A DNA stretch of 64,000 bases from Agriotes lineatus (GCA_940337035.1 CALNHX010002302.1:1-64000), one strand, 5' to 3'; shown: positions 11,701 through 24,605, counted from the stretch's first letter. The notes: generated by a model not told the origin, from the letters alone. A program made the numbers and translations.

Positions 11701-12974
11701 TAGTGATGTGGGTCGGGTAAATACCCAGTGGGTAGGGTATTTATAAATGGGTATTTACCTGGGTATTTACCCCTGCCTCGGGTAAATACCTAAAAACTGG
11801 GTATTTATCAAATTTATAATACTTAGAAAGCTAAGCTAACTTTTACTCACATAATCTTATCTTAATAAATAAACTACATATAAAGGAAGTGGAATATTTT
11901 ATGTAAAATAACAATTTAAATAACATTGAATAAGCATTCACCCAGGTAAATTAATCGTTTATCGAGAAAAAACATTGGCTGCCGAAATTTATGGAAATAA
12001 ACAGTTAGATGCAATAAATTGCGCCTGTTAGAGTTTACAAATAACATTGTGATGGCTGACTCCGATGATTGGGATAATTTGAATTGTTTGTACATTATTT
12101 ACTGACTTGTTTCCATTTTTGAAAAATGAACATAACATTAACTTGTAAATAATCCTTATATTTATTAACATTAATATTAATATATACTTATAGACACATC
12201 ATTAAACAATCTTAAATAAGGCAAACAATATCACAAAATAATATAAACAACGCTGTATACCGATGGGATCATAAGTATGCAACAGCAATGAGATAGCATG
12301 AACAAAAGCACATAATACTTGAGTAAGAAAGAGATAACCGTACAAAAAAGTTATTTTAGTATGCATATTTAGTTGACATATGACATAATTAAAATGAGCG
12401 TCAAGTCTACTCAAATATTTGTTTCTATGTTCATCTCTTTCTTATTCAATCATTGAATTCTGTTTTTTATTCATTTTAACTCATTGCTGTTATATGCAGG
12501 TTACCTAAAATTGTACAGAACATGGCAATTCCATGAGTTGGAAAAGGTTCATAAGACCATAAGAGTAACCGAAATAACAAATGCAATAATTACTTTGGTA
12601 GCTAGGCAACAAGTAGGTACAATAGCTACTTGTTGCCCAGCTACCAAAGTATTTATTGCATTTTCCATTTCGGTTACTCTTATCGCAAATACTATTTGAA
12701 TCTTTTCCAACTCATGGAATTGCCATGTTCTGTAGAGTTAGGTATGTCCCCACCGGTATTTTGGGCAGTAAATGTTCTCAGGTCAGCTATTTTATTCTAC
12801 ATTTTTATAAAATTCGCATAGAGCACCTTCACTTACCAATCAATTATACTGATTAGATTAACTTTATAATATTTGTAAATAAGTCTATAAATACCCGCTT
12901 AAATACCCATTTTGGGTATTTACCCCCCGGGTATTTACCCCTAAAAATAAATACCCGGGTAATTTACATCACTA
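11701..12974. mobile_element. Non-autonomous hAT element with GGGTATTTACC sub-terminal repeats
   Basis: The ends are TAGTGATGT and ACATCACTA, flanked by the 8-bp duplication GTATGGGG at 11693-11700 and 12975-12982. Inside each end lies a cluster of palindromic GGGTATTTACC-type repeats (11713-11815 and 12885-12960). No transposase was recognised. A separate inverted-repeat element (12497-12746) is nested within. Confidence 0.88.
12497..12746. repeat. Foldback element with about 110-bp arms
   Basis: The left arm starts GGTTACCTAAAATTGTAC and the right arm is its imperfect complement, ending near 12746. The centre is ACTTGTTGCC. One arm of the same family occurs alone at 44817-44937. It sits inside the hAT element 11701-12974. 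Confidence 0.8.
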
Positions 12975-13254
12975 GTATGGGGTAACCCAAGAACATGATA
13001 TCCTCAGTCTCTCAAGACATTTTCTATTACATAACATTTCTTGCTGTTCAGTCTAAGTTGGAAGTTTACAAAACTTCCAACATTCTTTTTAGTATATTTG
13101 TACTCATTTCTTCTACATTATGGTTAATTAGCTATAGTTCTTCTAAAAAAACTTGCGTTGCACGTCATAAAGTTTCATAACGTCATATTTGTTGAACATG
13201 CTATTTGCTCGTGTACTTAATGGAAAAGATTTTTTTTAATCAGCAGTGAAGTAC

Positions 13255-13510
13255 GTCGAAATCATCATTAAAACACGAGAAATGGACAGTGAAATAATCC
13301 ATTGTTTTACAACTTCTTGTAGGTGGCGGATGGGTTACAGAAAACGTCAACATAGCATACACAGTTGGTTAATAGTAATTTACGATACAAGTGCGTAAAG
13401 CTAGTCTTTAGTCACGAGTGAGGCAGGTTAAAACGCCAGTGACTAAAGATGCTCTACGCATGTGTATCGTACAATACTTTATCCACGATAGAATCTAGAA
13501 AACGCTATAA
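13255..13510. repeat. Hairpin element H1 with family flank
   Basis: Hairpin 13381-13471: arms TACGATACAAGTGCGTAAAG and the complement of its right half, then CTTTAGTCAC / GTGACTAAAG, around a loop of about 24 bases. The flank 13255-13380 resembles the flanks of H8 (24715-24840) and H13 (41330-41465, reversed). The other side (TCTAGATTCTATCGT when complemented) matches the flank of H10 near 26362. Confidence 0.7.
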
Positions 13511-13769
13511 ATATAAAAAAAGTTTCAGTTTATTTTGAGCGTCCGCCGTATCAGCTTCCTCATTTCATGTTTGGAGTCAGAAAACAGAGGGAGGCTAATA
13601 CATTCATTTAAAGTGGAATAACGATGCAAAAGTGTTGCCAAGTGGAAAACTGTTGCTAAGTGATAACGTAGTACTTTTCCTCACTGTTTTCTATAGAGAG
13701 TAGACGTAAACGAAAAAAATATTTGTGTTACTAGTACATTATTGTTTCTTAATAACTAGGATACAAGGT

Positions 13770-14095
13770 ATATTATGGGGTACATAATACCCTGGCGGGC
13801 ATTATGAGTTACTACGGTACGTGAATGGACAGAAATCACAAGTGTCAAATTTGTGATCATTCACGTACTTCGATGCGTCGATACGTTTATAGCAATAGTT
13901 GATCATCCAATATAAGTTTTTTCTAATCCATTATTTAGGTTATTAAGAAAAACTAGTAAGACACAACATTTTGACTATTTTGAGTGCACCACGGGCATTA
14001 CTTGATGTTTATACTCTCAGGCGACTTTCAAGCTTGTCGCCCGCGAGTGGGCATAAAGATCTTCGTAATGCCCTTGGTACATAAATAACTATTAC
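13770..14095. repeat. Hairpins H2 and H3
   Basis: H2: GTACGTGAATG at 13818 pairs with CATTCACGTAC ending 13868. H3: an outer GGGCATTAC / GTAATGCCC pair (about 13992-14073) and an inner GGCGAC / GTCGCC pair (about 14020-14042). The GGGCATTATGAG motif near H2 recurs in H14 at 52988-53113. Confidence 0.6.
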
Positions 14096-14399
14096 GGCAT
14101 AATAATGAAAAAGTTAATTTTAGTAATTATAAATAGGAAAAGTGATTATGCTTCAGAAGCATAAGTCCTAGTTGGAAAACGGTGGTTTTTAATTTTTTTA
14201 TGTGTTTAGATTCATCTGTCTTCCAAACTTTATATATTTCTTTTTAAATATTTTTATGTGCCTTCCAATTTTAATCTCGGAACTACCGGTAATTGTAATT
14301 AGTAATTACCCAACCCAATTAAGTTAATTCGTTTATTACTTAGTTTAATATTTTGCAATTATTGTACAGCAGGTTTGTTATACTTTTATGAACTATCTT

Positions 14400-14930
14400 A
14401 ATATTTGTTTATAACCAGTGAAGTTCCAAACCGTATTCTTTGTTGACTGTCTCCAATTTAGTAAAAAAACATATTAGTTCTTCTGGAGTGCTGGTTAACA
14501 AGGTGGTGTCATCAGCTCGTCAGCAAATCTGAGGCATCGCCAATTACTCATTCCTCCACATCAGTTTTCTATGGTTATTCGCGTTATACATTCTTCATAG
14601 ATATTAAATAACAATGGAGAAAGAAAACAATCTTCTGACTAAATTTTTGATAGAATATTCGTTAATCTTTATTAGCTGTGCCATTTCTATAGGGACTCCT
14701 TATGATGTCCACGAGATCTTCAGGGAGACCCATACCTTGTAAAACTTCTCGCGTGTTATTTCGTTTTACATTGTCAAATACATTTTTGTAATTTATACAA
14801 TTATACAGATATTCAGGTACGTTGAATTCTGGGCTCTGCAATGATTTGGCGTATATTCAATTTGCGCCCGTGTACTTTTTTTAGCGAATGCAGTTTGGAT
14901 TTTTGGGTTTGTTCCAACAATATTTTCCAG
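14400..14930 (-). pseudogene. Decayed non-LTR reverse transcriptase fragment
   Basis: Read on the minus strand, interrupted frames give NVKRNNTREVLQGMGLPEDL, an RT palm segment after the first catalytic Asp box. Further on they give a decayed segment ending in a stretch like TSTPEEL..FFTKLETVNKEYG. This resembles RTE/craniofacial-development-like retrotransposon RTs common in insects. Multiple stops and frame changes show it is dead. A further minus-strand coding-like patch at 15115-15250 (FDRYHLKNKAAAFWRN) may belong to another element; I cannot assign it. Confidence 0.6.
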
Positions 14931-15259
14931 AATAACTACAGTTGAAGTCGCGTATACATTTTATGTAGCGCTATTTCGCCGACGCTCCTTTTCTAGTACA
15001 TAATCTAATAGGTTGAGGTATTATCCGTCAAGTGGTAGGTACCTATGTGTATAAACAGTATCTATAATAGTAGTGGCGGGAGCTACATTATGAGTATGGC
15101 CAATGGAAATAGATAAGAGGCTCGATACATTCATCCATTTGCCAATTAGGCCTTCCTATGCTGACGTTACGCCAGAACGCTGCGGCCTTGTTCTTCAGGT
15201 GGTATCGATCAAACACCTCCTTGTGGATTTTTCATTCCCCATGTCGAACTTTCTTAACA

Positions 15260-18200
15260 CTTGAATTATATGGTTTTCGCTAATTGTTTTCGTATATTGG
15301 CATTGAAGTGTCCATTTATTTATAATGATCATTTTTCTATTGCTATTGCATTAGAGTGGGATAATTGTAGATATAAATTGTCTATGACAAGAGGCGTTTG
15401 ATTTACTTGATAGATATAAGTCTCACTAAGAGCATTGTAGCGCCCTACATATTTTTTATAGACTGCTGCTGGTTGATACATGTTATAAATCTATTATTTG
15501 ATAAGATTACGCTATAAAACGAATTTTAATGATGAAATTCTGTTTAGGAAACTAGGAATTTTCGCCTTTGCTTGTTTGTGTATACGTTTACTACACACAT
15601 AAATATGCTATTACTATTACTACAAAAATGTAGATAATTTCTTACAAGAATATGTCGATTTCCCCATTGCGCATTGTAGTGCATATTCAGTAACAACATG
15701 ACTTCCAAAGTATATTTGAAATTACTGTCTCAACTTTTAAGACGAGAAAGTGTTTGTAATATTTCTGAAGTGGGACAATTTCGATTTGGAATTATGTCTA
15801 TAAACTGTGTAAGGATAAGGACAAAACGAAACAAAATTTTACTGGAACAGGTTTCACTTTATACATAGATGTTTATGGAAATTTCAAAACTACCTCGCCT
15901 TCTATATAATACATTCAGTCAATTTAATATAAAGGAGAAACAGCAAAATTAATGTGGAATATCCAATACTCGTATCCCGTTTCTGCGTAGGAAAAGAAGT
16001 ACGTAATTGGTTGAAAATTAAAAAATGGCGGTCTTAATTGCTTAATACTCGGCTTAATATAATGAAATAATCAGACAGTTATCTTCATTTTGCGTCTGGC
16101 AATAAATTAACAAATTTACTAACACGTTACGTAAATGGACAAACAGAAAGAATTCGCCTATTCTTAAGACAACAAGCACAACAATTTTTTCAGTAGCGTT
16201 TAAGATTTAGTTTCTCGACGCCAAGTGATAAATGCATAAACGAATAAATGAATGTTTAATGTTTAGGTTTACGTGAATAGTCACAATATATGGTTTATGC
16301 TAAAATTTAATGGAAAACTAGCCCCAACACCATTATATACGCTTTATTGGGAGTTTTATTTTGAATCTAAAATGAAAATCGTAAACTATAGTAGGTACTG
16401 TATGAAATGTTTCAAGTATGGTATAACGTTACAGTTTAAATAATATCATAGTGCAATACTCAAGGTGGACAGAATTAAGAATTATTATATTACATTAACT
16501 AAAAAATTTAAAATATTATGTAATTTTTGTGAGTGTATTTAGGTAATACAATTAATGGTATCTACGAGGAGCGATATAAAAGTAATATATCTGTTTATTT
16601 CTTCAAATTGAAGATGGCTGAGAGTGTTGCAATATACGTAAGTATGTTATAAGGTAATTCTAGTTCCACTACAGGGAGCTGCAGAAAGTCAGTAGAAACG
16701 GAAGATAAGTAATACATACTCATAATACAACTATTTGACGTATGGCAGAGTTTTTTTTGTATATTAGAATTCATATTCGTATTAAAATAAGAATAATAAT
16801 TAAATTATATAATTTACTTAATTTCATTTACCAATGGCAAAATTGCAATGAAAATCGTACGACACTCATTAATGACCAATAGAAAAATTAGTTCACGAGC
16901 CGTATCCAAGACAACAAAAAAATGTCTTGGAAATTTTTTGTAGGTAGACATTACTTCTTTTTAGGGTTTGTGTCGTTACGATTTTCTTACCGAATCTGCA
17001 TTCGAGCATTAATTCATATCCGGAAATTATTTTTCGTGCATTCAATAACCTCATAATTTGCCCTCGCGTCCCGCTCGGGCAAATTAATACGACGTTGTTG
17101 AAACGCACTCAAAAAAATTTCCGGAAAGAATTAATGCTCTTATGAGATTATATGTGAAAATAATTTCAATACATAAAAAACAGGTCGCTTTCAGAGACTA
17201 TATTTTTAGAGTTAGTAAATGTAAATTTGCATGCATTTTGCGAGATATTACTGAGGTTGAAGTTTGTATAAGTGATAATTAAACGTCTATATTGCTTCTC
17301 TAAAACTGCAGTTCTTATCACAGATATCGAGTATATTTAGGTGTACTACGTTAATATGATTTTATTTCCAATTTTGATAATGCCAGGAAGCATTGTTATA
17401 TTACTGGAAAGGTTGCTCCCGTTACAATGCATTTATGACCACAATACTTCAGCGTTTTCATAGCATTTTGGTATGACAACTCGTTAATGCCTTCGTTTAT
17501 TCACATCATTTAATTGACAATGTCATAACCACATGCGGAAATTTTCCTAGAAAAATCGTTTTTAATCGGATAAATGTAAAATATTTACTTGGATTACCAA
17601 AGATCCACTGATTTATCTTTGAAAAGTCCTATGTTTTATCGTACTTTTGCATCATGCATTGTAGGAAATATGAATATCCCAAGGATGCCTTTGATGTTCG
17701 GTTCTGTGGTTCTTCTATTAATAGCTCTTTGTTACTTCGCGATTAAGTAGCGATTAGGTATTAACGAGTCTATCTAGTTGCATAGGGAAGTACCTATTAC
17801 AAAGGGGCAGCTTTATTTCTTTTTTAATAGATAATTTGCCTGTTTTGTTTTAACGCGTTTCATAAACAGCCGCTCATTTCTACTGTTGGTAATTAACAAA
17901 AAAAAACAGCGATGCCTTGCTTTAAACTTCCTTATATTTTTTTAATGCAGTTGGAGTTCAAAATGTCAGTAGGCTGAAAATAAAAAAAAACATTTTGTAA
18001 TATTGAAGTGTTGGGATGCAGCAGGTCTTTAGAAAACTATAGCAGGTGCAATTCGAAAATATAAAAAATTACTTGAAACGCTTTTTATTCTGTTGATAAG
18101 AATAATTTGCTTTGATATAGGTATATTACAAGTATTAATTAATGCAATGTATACTAAAAAGCAACAAATAATATACATAGGAACTACGGTTTGTGATAAT

Positions 18201-18790
18201 CAGCTAAATTTTTCCAAAATCGTATGTTTGGTCTAATCATTCACTGTTTCTGAATTTATTTGAGAATCGAGTCGGGTGATTTCACTTTAATGGTGTATTA
18301 CATAATTTGCGTCGTTATTTACCTTCATACGATAACGAAAAATCTATCAAAACACCATGTGAAACTGTTTAATGCAATTGCTTGGACTATGTACTACTTA
18401 CTGTTGGTTGTAGGTCAAGTTTTCAAATATTTATGGTGATTAATCGCGTTGGTCGTGTAACTTTTCCAATAAGCAACAACTTGAATTGAGACACTTTTGT
18501 GTTTTGAAGCAAATTATTTTTTAGTCTGTAGCAGTAATGTCGAAGGGTGGCCATGAATTTTGTTATTGATTGTTTTACATCGATTGCCGCTTCAAATAAA
18601 TGCTATTTTATGTTACCGGAACATGCTTTTACTTTTATTTTATCATATATTTTTTTACTTAAGGGTAACGTTATTAGTTGTTTCTAGGTGCAGGTGTGTT
18701 CCTTGTTTTACGCCATTACTTAGTTTTTATGATTGCCTTTGATGCTTTCCAAGTTTTTTTAGTATGTGTCCTTTTACCCTTTTCTAATAA
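15260..18790. other. No gene recognised
   Basis: AT-rich non-coding DNA. A 71-codon minus-strand ORF at 16893-17108 has no recognisable motif and is probably chance. No terminal repeats were identified. Confidence 0.4.
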
Positions 18791-18791
18791 A

Positions 18792-19142
18792 TTAATTGTT
18801 CATGATCTTGCCCGAGTACGTTGTCCTCCTAGTGGTTTTGTTTTTTTTTAAAATAGATATCACATTAAAGTATCTCTGAACTCCGATTTCTTGTTCTATC
18901 CGATCTTGTTTTACCTGTAATCGTTCAAAAGTATCACATCGCGTAATTTTTAATGAATTTATGAATTGTTTGAATATGTCACAGGTGTTTAGATATATCT
19001 GTTTATCCACAGATATTTTTTTTCGGTAAGTTAAAGAAGTTCCTGTTCCTGTTACGCGTATATATTTATACTCGGTGCCAGGGCCCTTTTTGAGTCCAAA
19101 ATAAAATATTTGCATATTGAGGGTTTCTATCGTGTGTTCCAA
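18792..19142 (-). CDS. Unassigned 116-codon ORF
   Basis: I do not recognise this product. It is the longest frame in the 9-31 kb region outside the retroelements that is not explained by a hairpin. The translation begins MEHTIETLNMQ and includes GLKKGPGTEYKYIRVTGTG and a Lys/Arg-rich C-terminus (KKNKTTRRTT). No signal peptide or membrane segment is evident. It could be a chance ORF, an exon, or a transposon remnant. Confidence 0.2.
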   Translation of the reverse strand: MEHTIETLNMQIFYFGLKKGPGTEYKYIRVTGTGTSLTYRKKISVDKQIYLNTCDIFKQFINSLKITRCDTFERLQVKQDRIEQEIGVQRYFNVISILKKNKTTRRTTYSGKIMNN

Positions 19143-21610
19143 AAAAAAAAACTCATTTAGGGCAGGCCTTGGAAAGAAAGATAAAAAATCTAGTCATGTC
19201 TTAACTTAAGTCTGTAGGTGAATGTCAGGTTGCATTTTGTTTCTGAAAACATTTGTCATTGTGACAGGCAAAAGTTTACACTGCGTTAAGTGTACTTGTA
19301 TCAAGCAAAAATGAAAATAAGATGGCATTTACACAACAACAACGAGTATATTAATCATAACAGCCAATAAAAATTGTTTTCATTAAGCGTTTTGTATATT
19401 TTTAGGAAAATAGTTCAAGATCAAGATGTAATTTAGTTCTCTCTGACTTATGGTAGTTCATTTGCTTCAATCGGTATATATCAAGTTATGACAAACTTCA
19501 ATTTGATTATGGCATGCTGCAAATGAGTTTTTTTTTGGAACATTATTTTATATGGAAATATTTTCATTTTCGGGATAAGATGTAACCATTTAGAAAATAT
19601 TCATGCTGCATATTTAATTCAATATTTCAGTGTAAAGGCGATATAGGTGATGTAATATGCAGTATCTGTTGCGATCCACTTTATTAGAAATGTGTGACCA
19701 TCACTTCAATTGAACGTGATATGCAGAACTTACTATCTTGTTAAATTTTAATTCAACCAGTACATCTCTGTGAGTTTTATCCATAAATTTATTGCCTCAG
19801 CACAAAATGTAAAGCAACATTACGGTTATCTTAATGAATTGTAAAACATGATTCACGTTTATTTTTATGACGATAAAAATATCCAATTATCGTTTCTTAA
19901 ATATTGAAAAGTAAATCTTAGCCGATTAAAGCTGTATATCGTTTCGAAGTAAATAATAATAAAGTGAATACCTTCTTGTACTTTGTCTTCACTGAAATAG
20001 TGTTCTTGATAGTTTTAACTGCTTTTCCTAATAATACTGTCGATATTTTACAGTATATATTTATTCTCATGTTTGCTTTGTTGCAGTCTTAATAAATATT
20101 TCCGTTTTTTTAATTTAAACATAATTGAGGTTCACTCATTTTACTGGCAATAGAAATAGAAGGCGAGTACTTCGTGGTAGTTTAATTACTATTGCCTTGA
20201 AATTTTCTGCACATGAAATAATGTTGAAGCAACTGCTTTACAGTCTAACCATGTACATGTATAAATAGTAAAATTACAGGATGCACCTTCAAGTATGCTT
20301 AGCATGCAAGTTTTCTGATTTAGAAGCAAGCATTTTACAAATATAAAAACAAAAAACATAATTGTTCAACTTGTTAATTGCGGTGCGTAAAATCTAGCAG
20401 TACAGTTTTAACTAAAAGTACCGACGAGCAAATTATAAGATCTATAGAAATTTGAAAGATTCAGGCTTGTTATGGGATGTTGCAAATGCAATTACATGGA
20501 AAATATAACTCACCCTTAATTAAATGAAATTTAATAAGATAACGTGGAGGCCTTCGAATTTTGGTCAAGCAAAACAATTCGAACAATGAGTTAAAAGGAC
20601 CTCTCATACGTTTTCATGATAAAACACCTGTGTTATTTTCGTTATTAAGAACGAATTTATTTATAATACACGGTTGCCGTTCTGTTAACAAAGTGTAAAT
20701 GTGAACACACATTATCATCTGTCATGAAGTAATGCGTTTGTGGTCAATTTGGAAAAGGCAGATTGTAACCTTATGTAACACGCGATAAAAATGCAAAACG
20801 AATGGACAGTATGCGTAGGTCATTTTGTTTTTCTGAACTTTGAGCATTGTTTCTTGCTTGGTCGTCGTATTTTTTCTTGATTACCTAAACTCCACCGTTG
20901 TCGGCAAACATGCACATATCGTGTGTTTAACGTGATTTAACCTCACCGAAGTAGGTGAAACACTTGAGTTTATGTTGACTTTTACCCTTATTTGATAGGC
21001 GACGTTAAAATTAATGATTAAAATTACCATGTGTACATATGCAAGGTTAACTCGAGTTGAGGTGTCCCCTAGTTCACTTTACTCTTTTTGCAGATAACGA
21101 CATTTATTTTGAAATATTGATTAGTATTTTATTTCTTATTGCGTTTTTTATGGCCGTTAATATTCGACGATTGATCAAATAATTAACATATAAATAAATA
21201 TAACTGGATGCATGTTTATGCTAGAATCATTAAACAAAATGGGTGTACTTTCCTGTGTAAATACAATTTAAATACCTAGTCATACGAAGACCATTTGTTG
21301 ATAAAAGTGGGCCGTGTACAATTGTCATTAAAGTAAACACGTAAATTATTATTTATGATGAGTTACTTTAAAATGGATGTGTTTCTTCTATGCCAAAATA
21401 AAGCGAATTCCCTTTAATATCATAATTAAAATGAGCTGAAACAATATCAACTAATCGATATAAATACAGAGCGATCAATAACTGAATTATTACTTTATGT
21501 GACTTTAACACAGTCTAATAAGCTACACAAATATGCAAAAAAATGCAATTTAAACCAAATTAAATTAATTGTTAACATTAAAATAATAGTGGGATAAGCT
21601 AAACAAGATG
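19143..21610. other. No gene recognised
   Basis: AT-rich non-coding sequence without ORFs above 60 codons, terminal repeats or hairpins that I could see. Confidence 0.4.
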
Positions 21611-21620
21611 TTACTATACT

Positions 21621-22243
21621 AAATAAAACACTGCTGGAGCCCGTGGTTTCAAAATATCGCAATTCGTTAAAACCCCTCACCACACAAATATTTAACAACA
21701 GCTAAATACGTATTTCGGCAGCCAAGATGTCATTATCAGCAGCTACGAAAAACTTCACAGCAAAATGGCAACGATATGCTCGTGACCAAATCACAAATGG
21801 AAGTGGAATTCGAAACAGATTCGAAAAATCGAGTATTGCCCAACCAACCTATTTAAGAAACAGGCCATTGTATAAAAGAGGATGACCTAAAAATTCTAAA
21901 GGCGTTAACTTCAACAAAGCAACTAAATTCTTTCGAAAGCTTGGCCATTTTTAAGAACCGAGATAATAAACTACTTTTGAACAAAGATTGTGGACCTATA
22001 CCTTCCTCCATCTTGTATGATTTATTGAAGTTAAATTGACCGTCGGCCATGTTAATTGGCCCTCAGCCACGCCCTCCGAGCTGTTAATTGCGCGGGAATC
22101 GCCCACTTCCATTTGTGATTTGGTCACGAGCATATCGTTGCCATTTTGCTGTGTAAGTTTTTCGTAGCTACTGATGATGACAGCTTGGCTGTCGAAGTAC
22201 GTATTTAGAATTGTGTGGTGGGAGTTTTTAACGAATTGTGATA
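21621..22243 (+). mobile_element. Penelope-like element fragment, third copy (free-standing)
   Basis: Starts AAATAAAACACTG like the fragments in the hAT copies and is bounded by the same inverted terminal sequence (CACCACACAAAT.. and its complement). It is flanked by a near-perfect 10-bp duplication, TTACTATACT at 21611-21620 and TTACTGTACT at 22244-22253. On the plus strand it encodes only the last part of the PLE protein, ETGHCIKEDDLKILKALTST, to a stop near 22036. It is more diverged than the other two copies and shows that the family also inserts outside the hAT element. Confidence 0.82.
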
Positions 22244-22699
22244 TTACTGTACTATTTACAAGAATACAAGATGTTCGACTAGAAAATACGTAAGGGTTAG
22301 CCGTGGGTAATAATGCAGTGAGTAATTACTGTGCAGTGTAATATAATATACCTAATTAGTAGTGTAATATGTAGACCCTAATAAAAAGATGATAGTTAAT
22401 ACATTGCGCTTGCAATACACTTTTTTATGTTCGGCTGCATACTGCATCATAAAGTCGTTGTTTATGAAACTGTTTTTAAAGTTCATAAAGTGGCACTTTA
22501 TTGTACAAGTACCGTAAGGATAAGGTAAATTGGACTAAACTGTCACTGCTAAGTAAGTGTTACAAGAAGTGCATGGTAATGAATACATATTTCTAACGCA
22601 TTTTTTGTTTTCGTAAATGTTTACCATGAAAAATTTGTCAATATCCATTAAGGTACTCTAGCTATTGAAGTAAAAAAGCAGCCGAGTATACAGCTTTGT

Positions 22700-22812
22700 A
22701 TGCAACTTCTACATAATCTGGCTTTATTGACTCATCCTATTTATTAGCCTCGCTTGCAAAGCTCGTTCGGTCGCAAAGTGTTAAATTATGTATCTACTTG
22801 CTACATAAATAG
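22700..22812. repeat. Hairpin H4
   Basis: Arms near ACATAATCTGG / TAAATTATGTA surround a loop with CTCGCTTGCAAAGCTCG. The right side ends ACATAAATAGCTATTATT. The loop motif resembles that of H9. Confidence 0.5.
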
Positions 22813-22856
22813 CTATTATTAGGAACTCCCATCAAGTGTTTCTTTGAACACTGTAA

Positions 22857-23505
22857 CAGAGGTGGGTCTATGATTCGAATCGTTCACTATTCGAGTCCAG
22901 GATACGAATGGTTTTTGAGGATTCGTAAGAAGTATTCGAATATTCGGCACAAAATTCGTATTCGAATACTCACTTTTTGGATTCGAATCCACATAAAAGG
23001 ATTCGAATCATTTTCCGCGATTCAAATCCTTTATTTATGATACGAATCCTTTCTGTGGTTCAGATACTTTTTGTGCAGGCGTTTTGTGCTGTTTTATTCA
23101 CTTTGTGAAAAGTTGACGGAATCGAGGTCTTTCGTAACAACTTCGGAACTTTCGTCCTGTCAAAAATTAACGAAACATAACATTTTTTATACAGATTATT
23201 GACGTTTTTGACTTTTTAACTTTGTCGATTGTAGACTCTTGACTGTACAATAAATTGAATTTTAAAAATTTTAATTAATCAATAGCAGTTACATAATTAT
23301 GCACTATATAGCCTAATCAATATCATAATAACATTTTAAGAAATATAGCTGTAACTGCATACTGTAACAATAATTCTGAAGTTGAACTGACGATACCGAG
23401 CCATGATCCAAAAAAGGATCCGAACCTGGTATCCGTGATTCGAATCATTTTTGATGAATCGGATCCGAAATCGAATACATTTTCAGGGGATTCGTCCCAG
23501 CTCTG
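22857..23505. mobile_element. Non-autonomous hAT-like element
   Basis: Begins CAGAGGTGGGTC and ends with the complement of CAGAGCTGGGACGAATC. The interior is rich in repeated GATTCGAATC motifs at both ends. The flanking 8 bp do not match well (CACTGTAA against GTATATAA), so the ends are less certain. No transposase is present. Confidence 0.65.
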
Positions 23506-24124
23506 GTATATAAATATTGTACTTTATCCTCACTAATATCCTAATATGTGTAAATATGATATGATCATAAGAGGGTCTTGTTATAACAAATGTTTTGCTG
23601 GTTAATCCCTTAAGCGAAACTGCATAAAAGGCCGTTGTAGTGCGGTGGTTGCCGAGAATAAAAGGAATTTAATACGGGCACCAATGAACTTCTTATTTAA
23701 ACCAAGGGGTTTAAAAATAGAACCTCAATTAAAAGCCACCCACCATGCTCCGTCTCGACAGGATGCAGGAGCATATTCTGTCGGAACTGAAGCTCAATTG
23801 ATGTCCTTTCCTAAGTGAACATTTTCAGTCACGTATGCAACGTAACTAAAATTTTTCGCTGTGGGAAATGTATACATATTGCATAGTTCAGGTTAATATA
23901 TAGTTTAAACAAAAAATTTAGCATTGGATTGGGCGAACTACGAATTAATTTATTAATTAAATAATAGTATGTAATTTAGTTTTCAATTCAAATAAATGAT
24001 TTTTGGTACACGCACCGCAAAATGACACTTTAACAGGCTCTGTTGAGTCCGCAAAATATCATTTTGCGGACTAGCGGAATAGTACCTTAATGGATTTTAG
24101 CGACTGAGTTGAGTACTTAATGGG

Positions 24125-24260
24125 TTTTATCTACTTTGCGTTCGTACTGAGGCTATTACGATACGCGTTTGCGTATCGTAATAGACACAAAGCGATGTTA
24201 TAATAAAAATACTAAACATTTTCATTTTTTTTGCTTAAAAAAGTGGCAAAGTAGATAAAA
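24125..24260. repeat. Hairpin H5 (nested)
   Basis: Outer arms TTTTATCTACTTTG (24125) and CAAAGTAGATAAAA (24247-24260). An inner perfect stem CTATTACGATACGC / GCGTATCGTAATAG lies at 24153-24184. Confidence 0.7.
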
Positions 24261-24264
24261 TACT

Positions 24265-24356
24265 GTATGATACCTCGTTTATAAGGCATTTTGTAGCACT
24301 TACTCCGTGCGTGCTACAAAATGCTTCTTATAAAACTCGTATCATAATATACTATT
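24265..24356. repeat. Hairpin H6
   Basis: Arms GTATGATAC .. GCATTTTGTAGCAC pair with GTGCTACAAAATGC .. GTATCATAATATACTATT around TTACTCCGTGC. It lies directly beside H5. Confidence 0.75.
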
Positions 24357-24471
24357 AGCGGACTGAAAGGTAACTTAGCAACACATTAGAAACGTGATTT
24401 TTTAAAATTGAAAAAGAAATACATTTTCTGACTTATAGCAGACAATTTCCAGAGCTGATACTAAAAAATCT

Positions 24472-24605
24472 TGTATGCATCATGTACGCAAATAGTTTTA
24501 GGGGACTCCTCTTATTAAAGACTCTGCTCCTTCGTCGGCTCGTCTGTAAAAACGATTCGTCCCGTAAAACTCCATTTTGCGTACTTGATGCATAATATAC
24601 TATTA
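24472..24605. repeat. Hairpin H7
   Basis: Arms TATGCATCATGTACGCAAA and TTTTGCGTACTTGATGCATA, with inner GGGGAC / GTCCC stems, around a CG-rich loop (TCCTTCGTCGGCTCGTC). Ends ATATACTATT like H6. Confidence 0.72.

Noticed and set aside
21853..22050. Minus-strand ORF in the third Penelope-like copy
   Set aside because: Antisense of the plus-strand PLE C-terminal frame (ETGH..KEDD).
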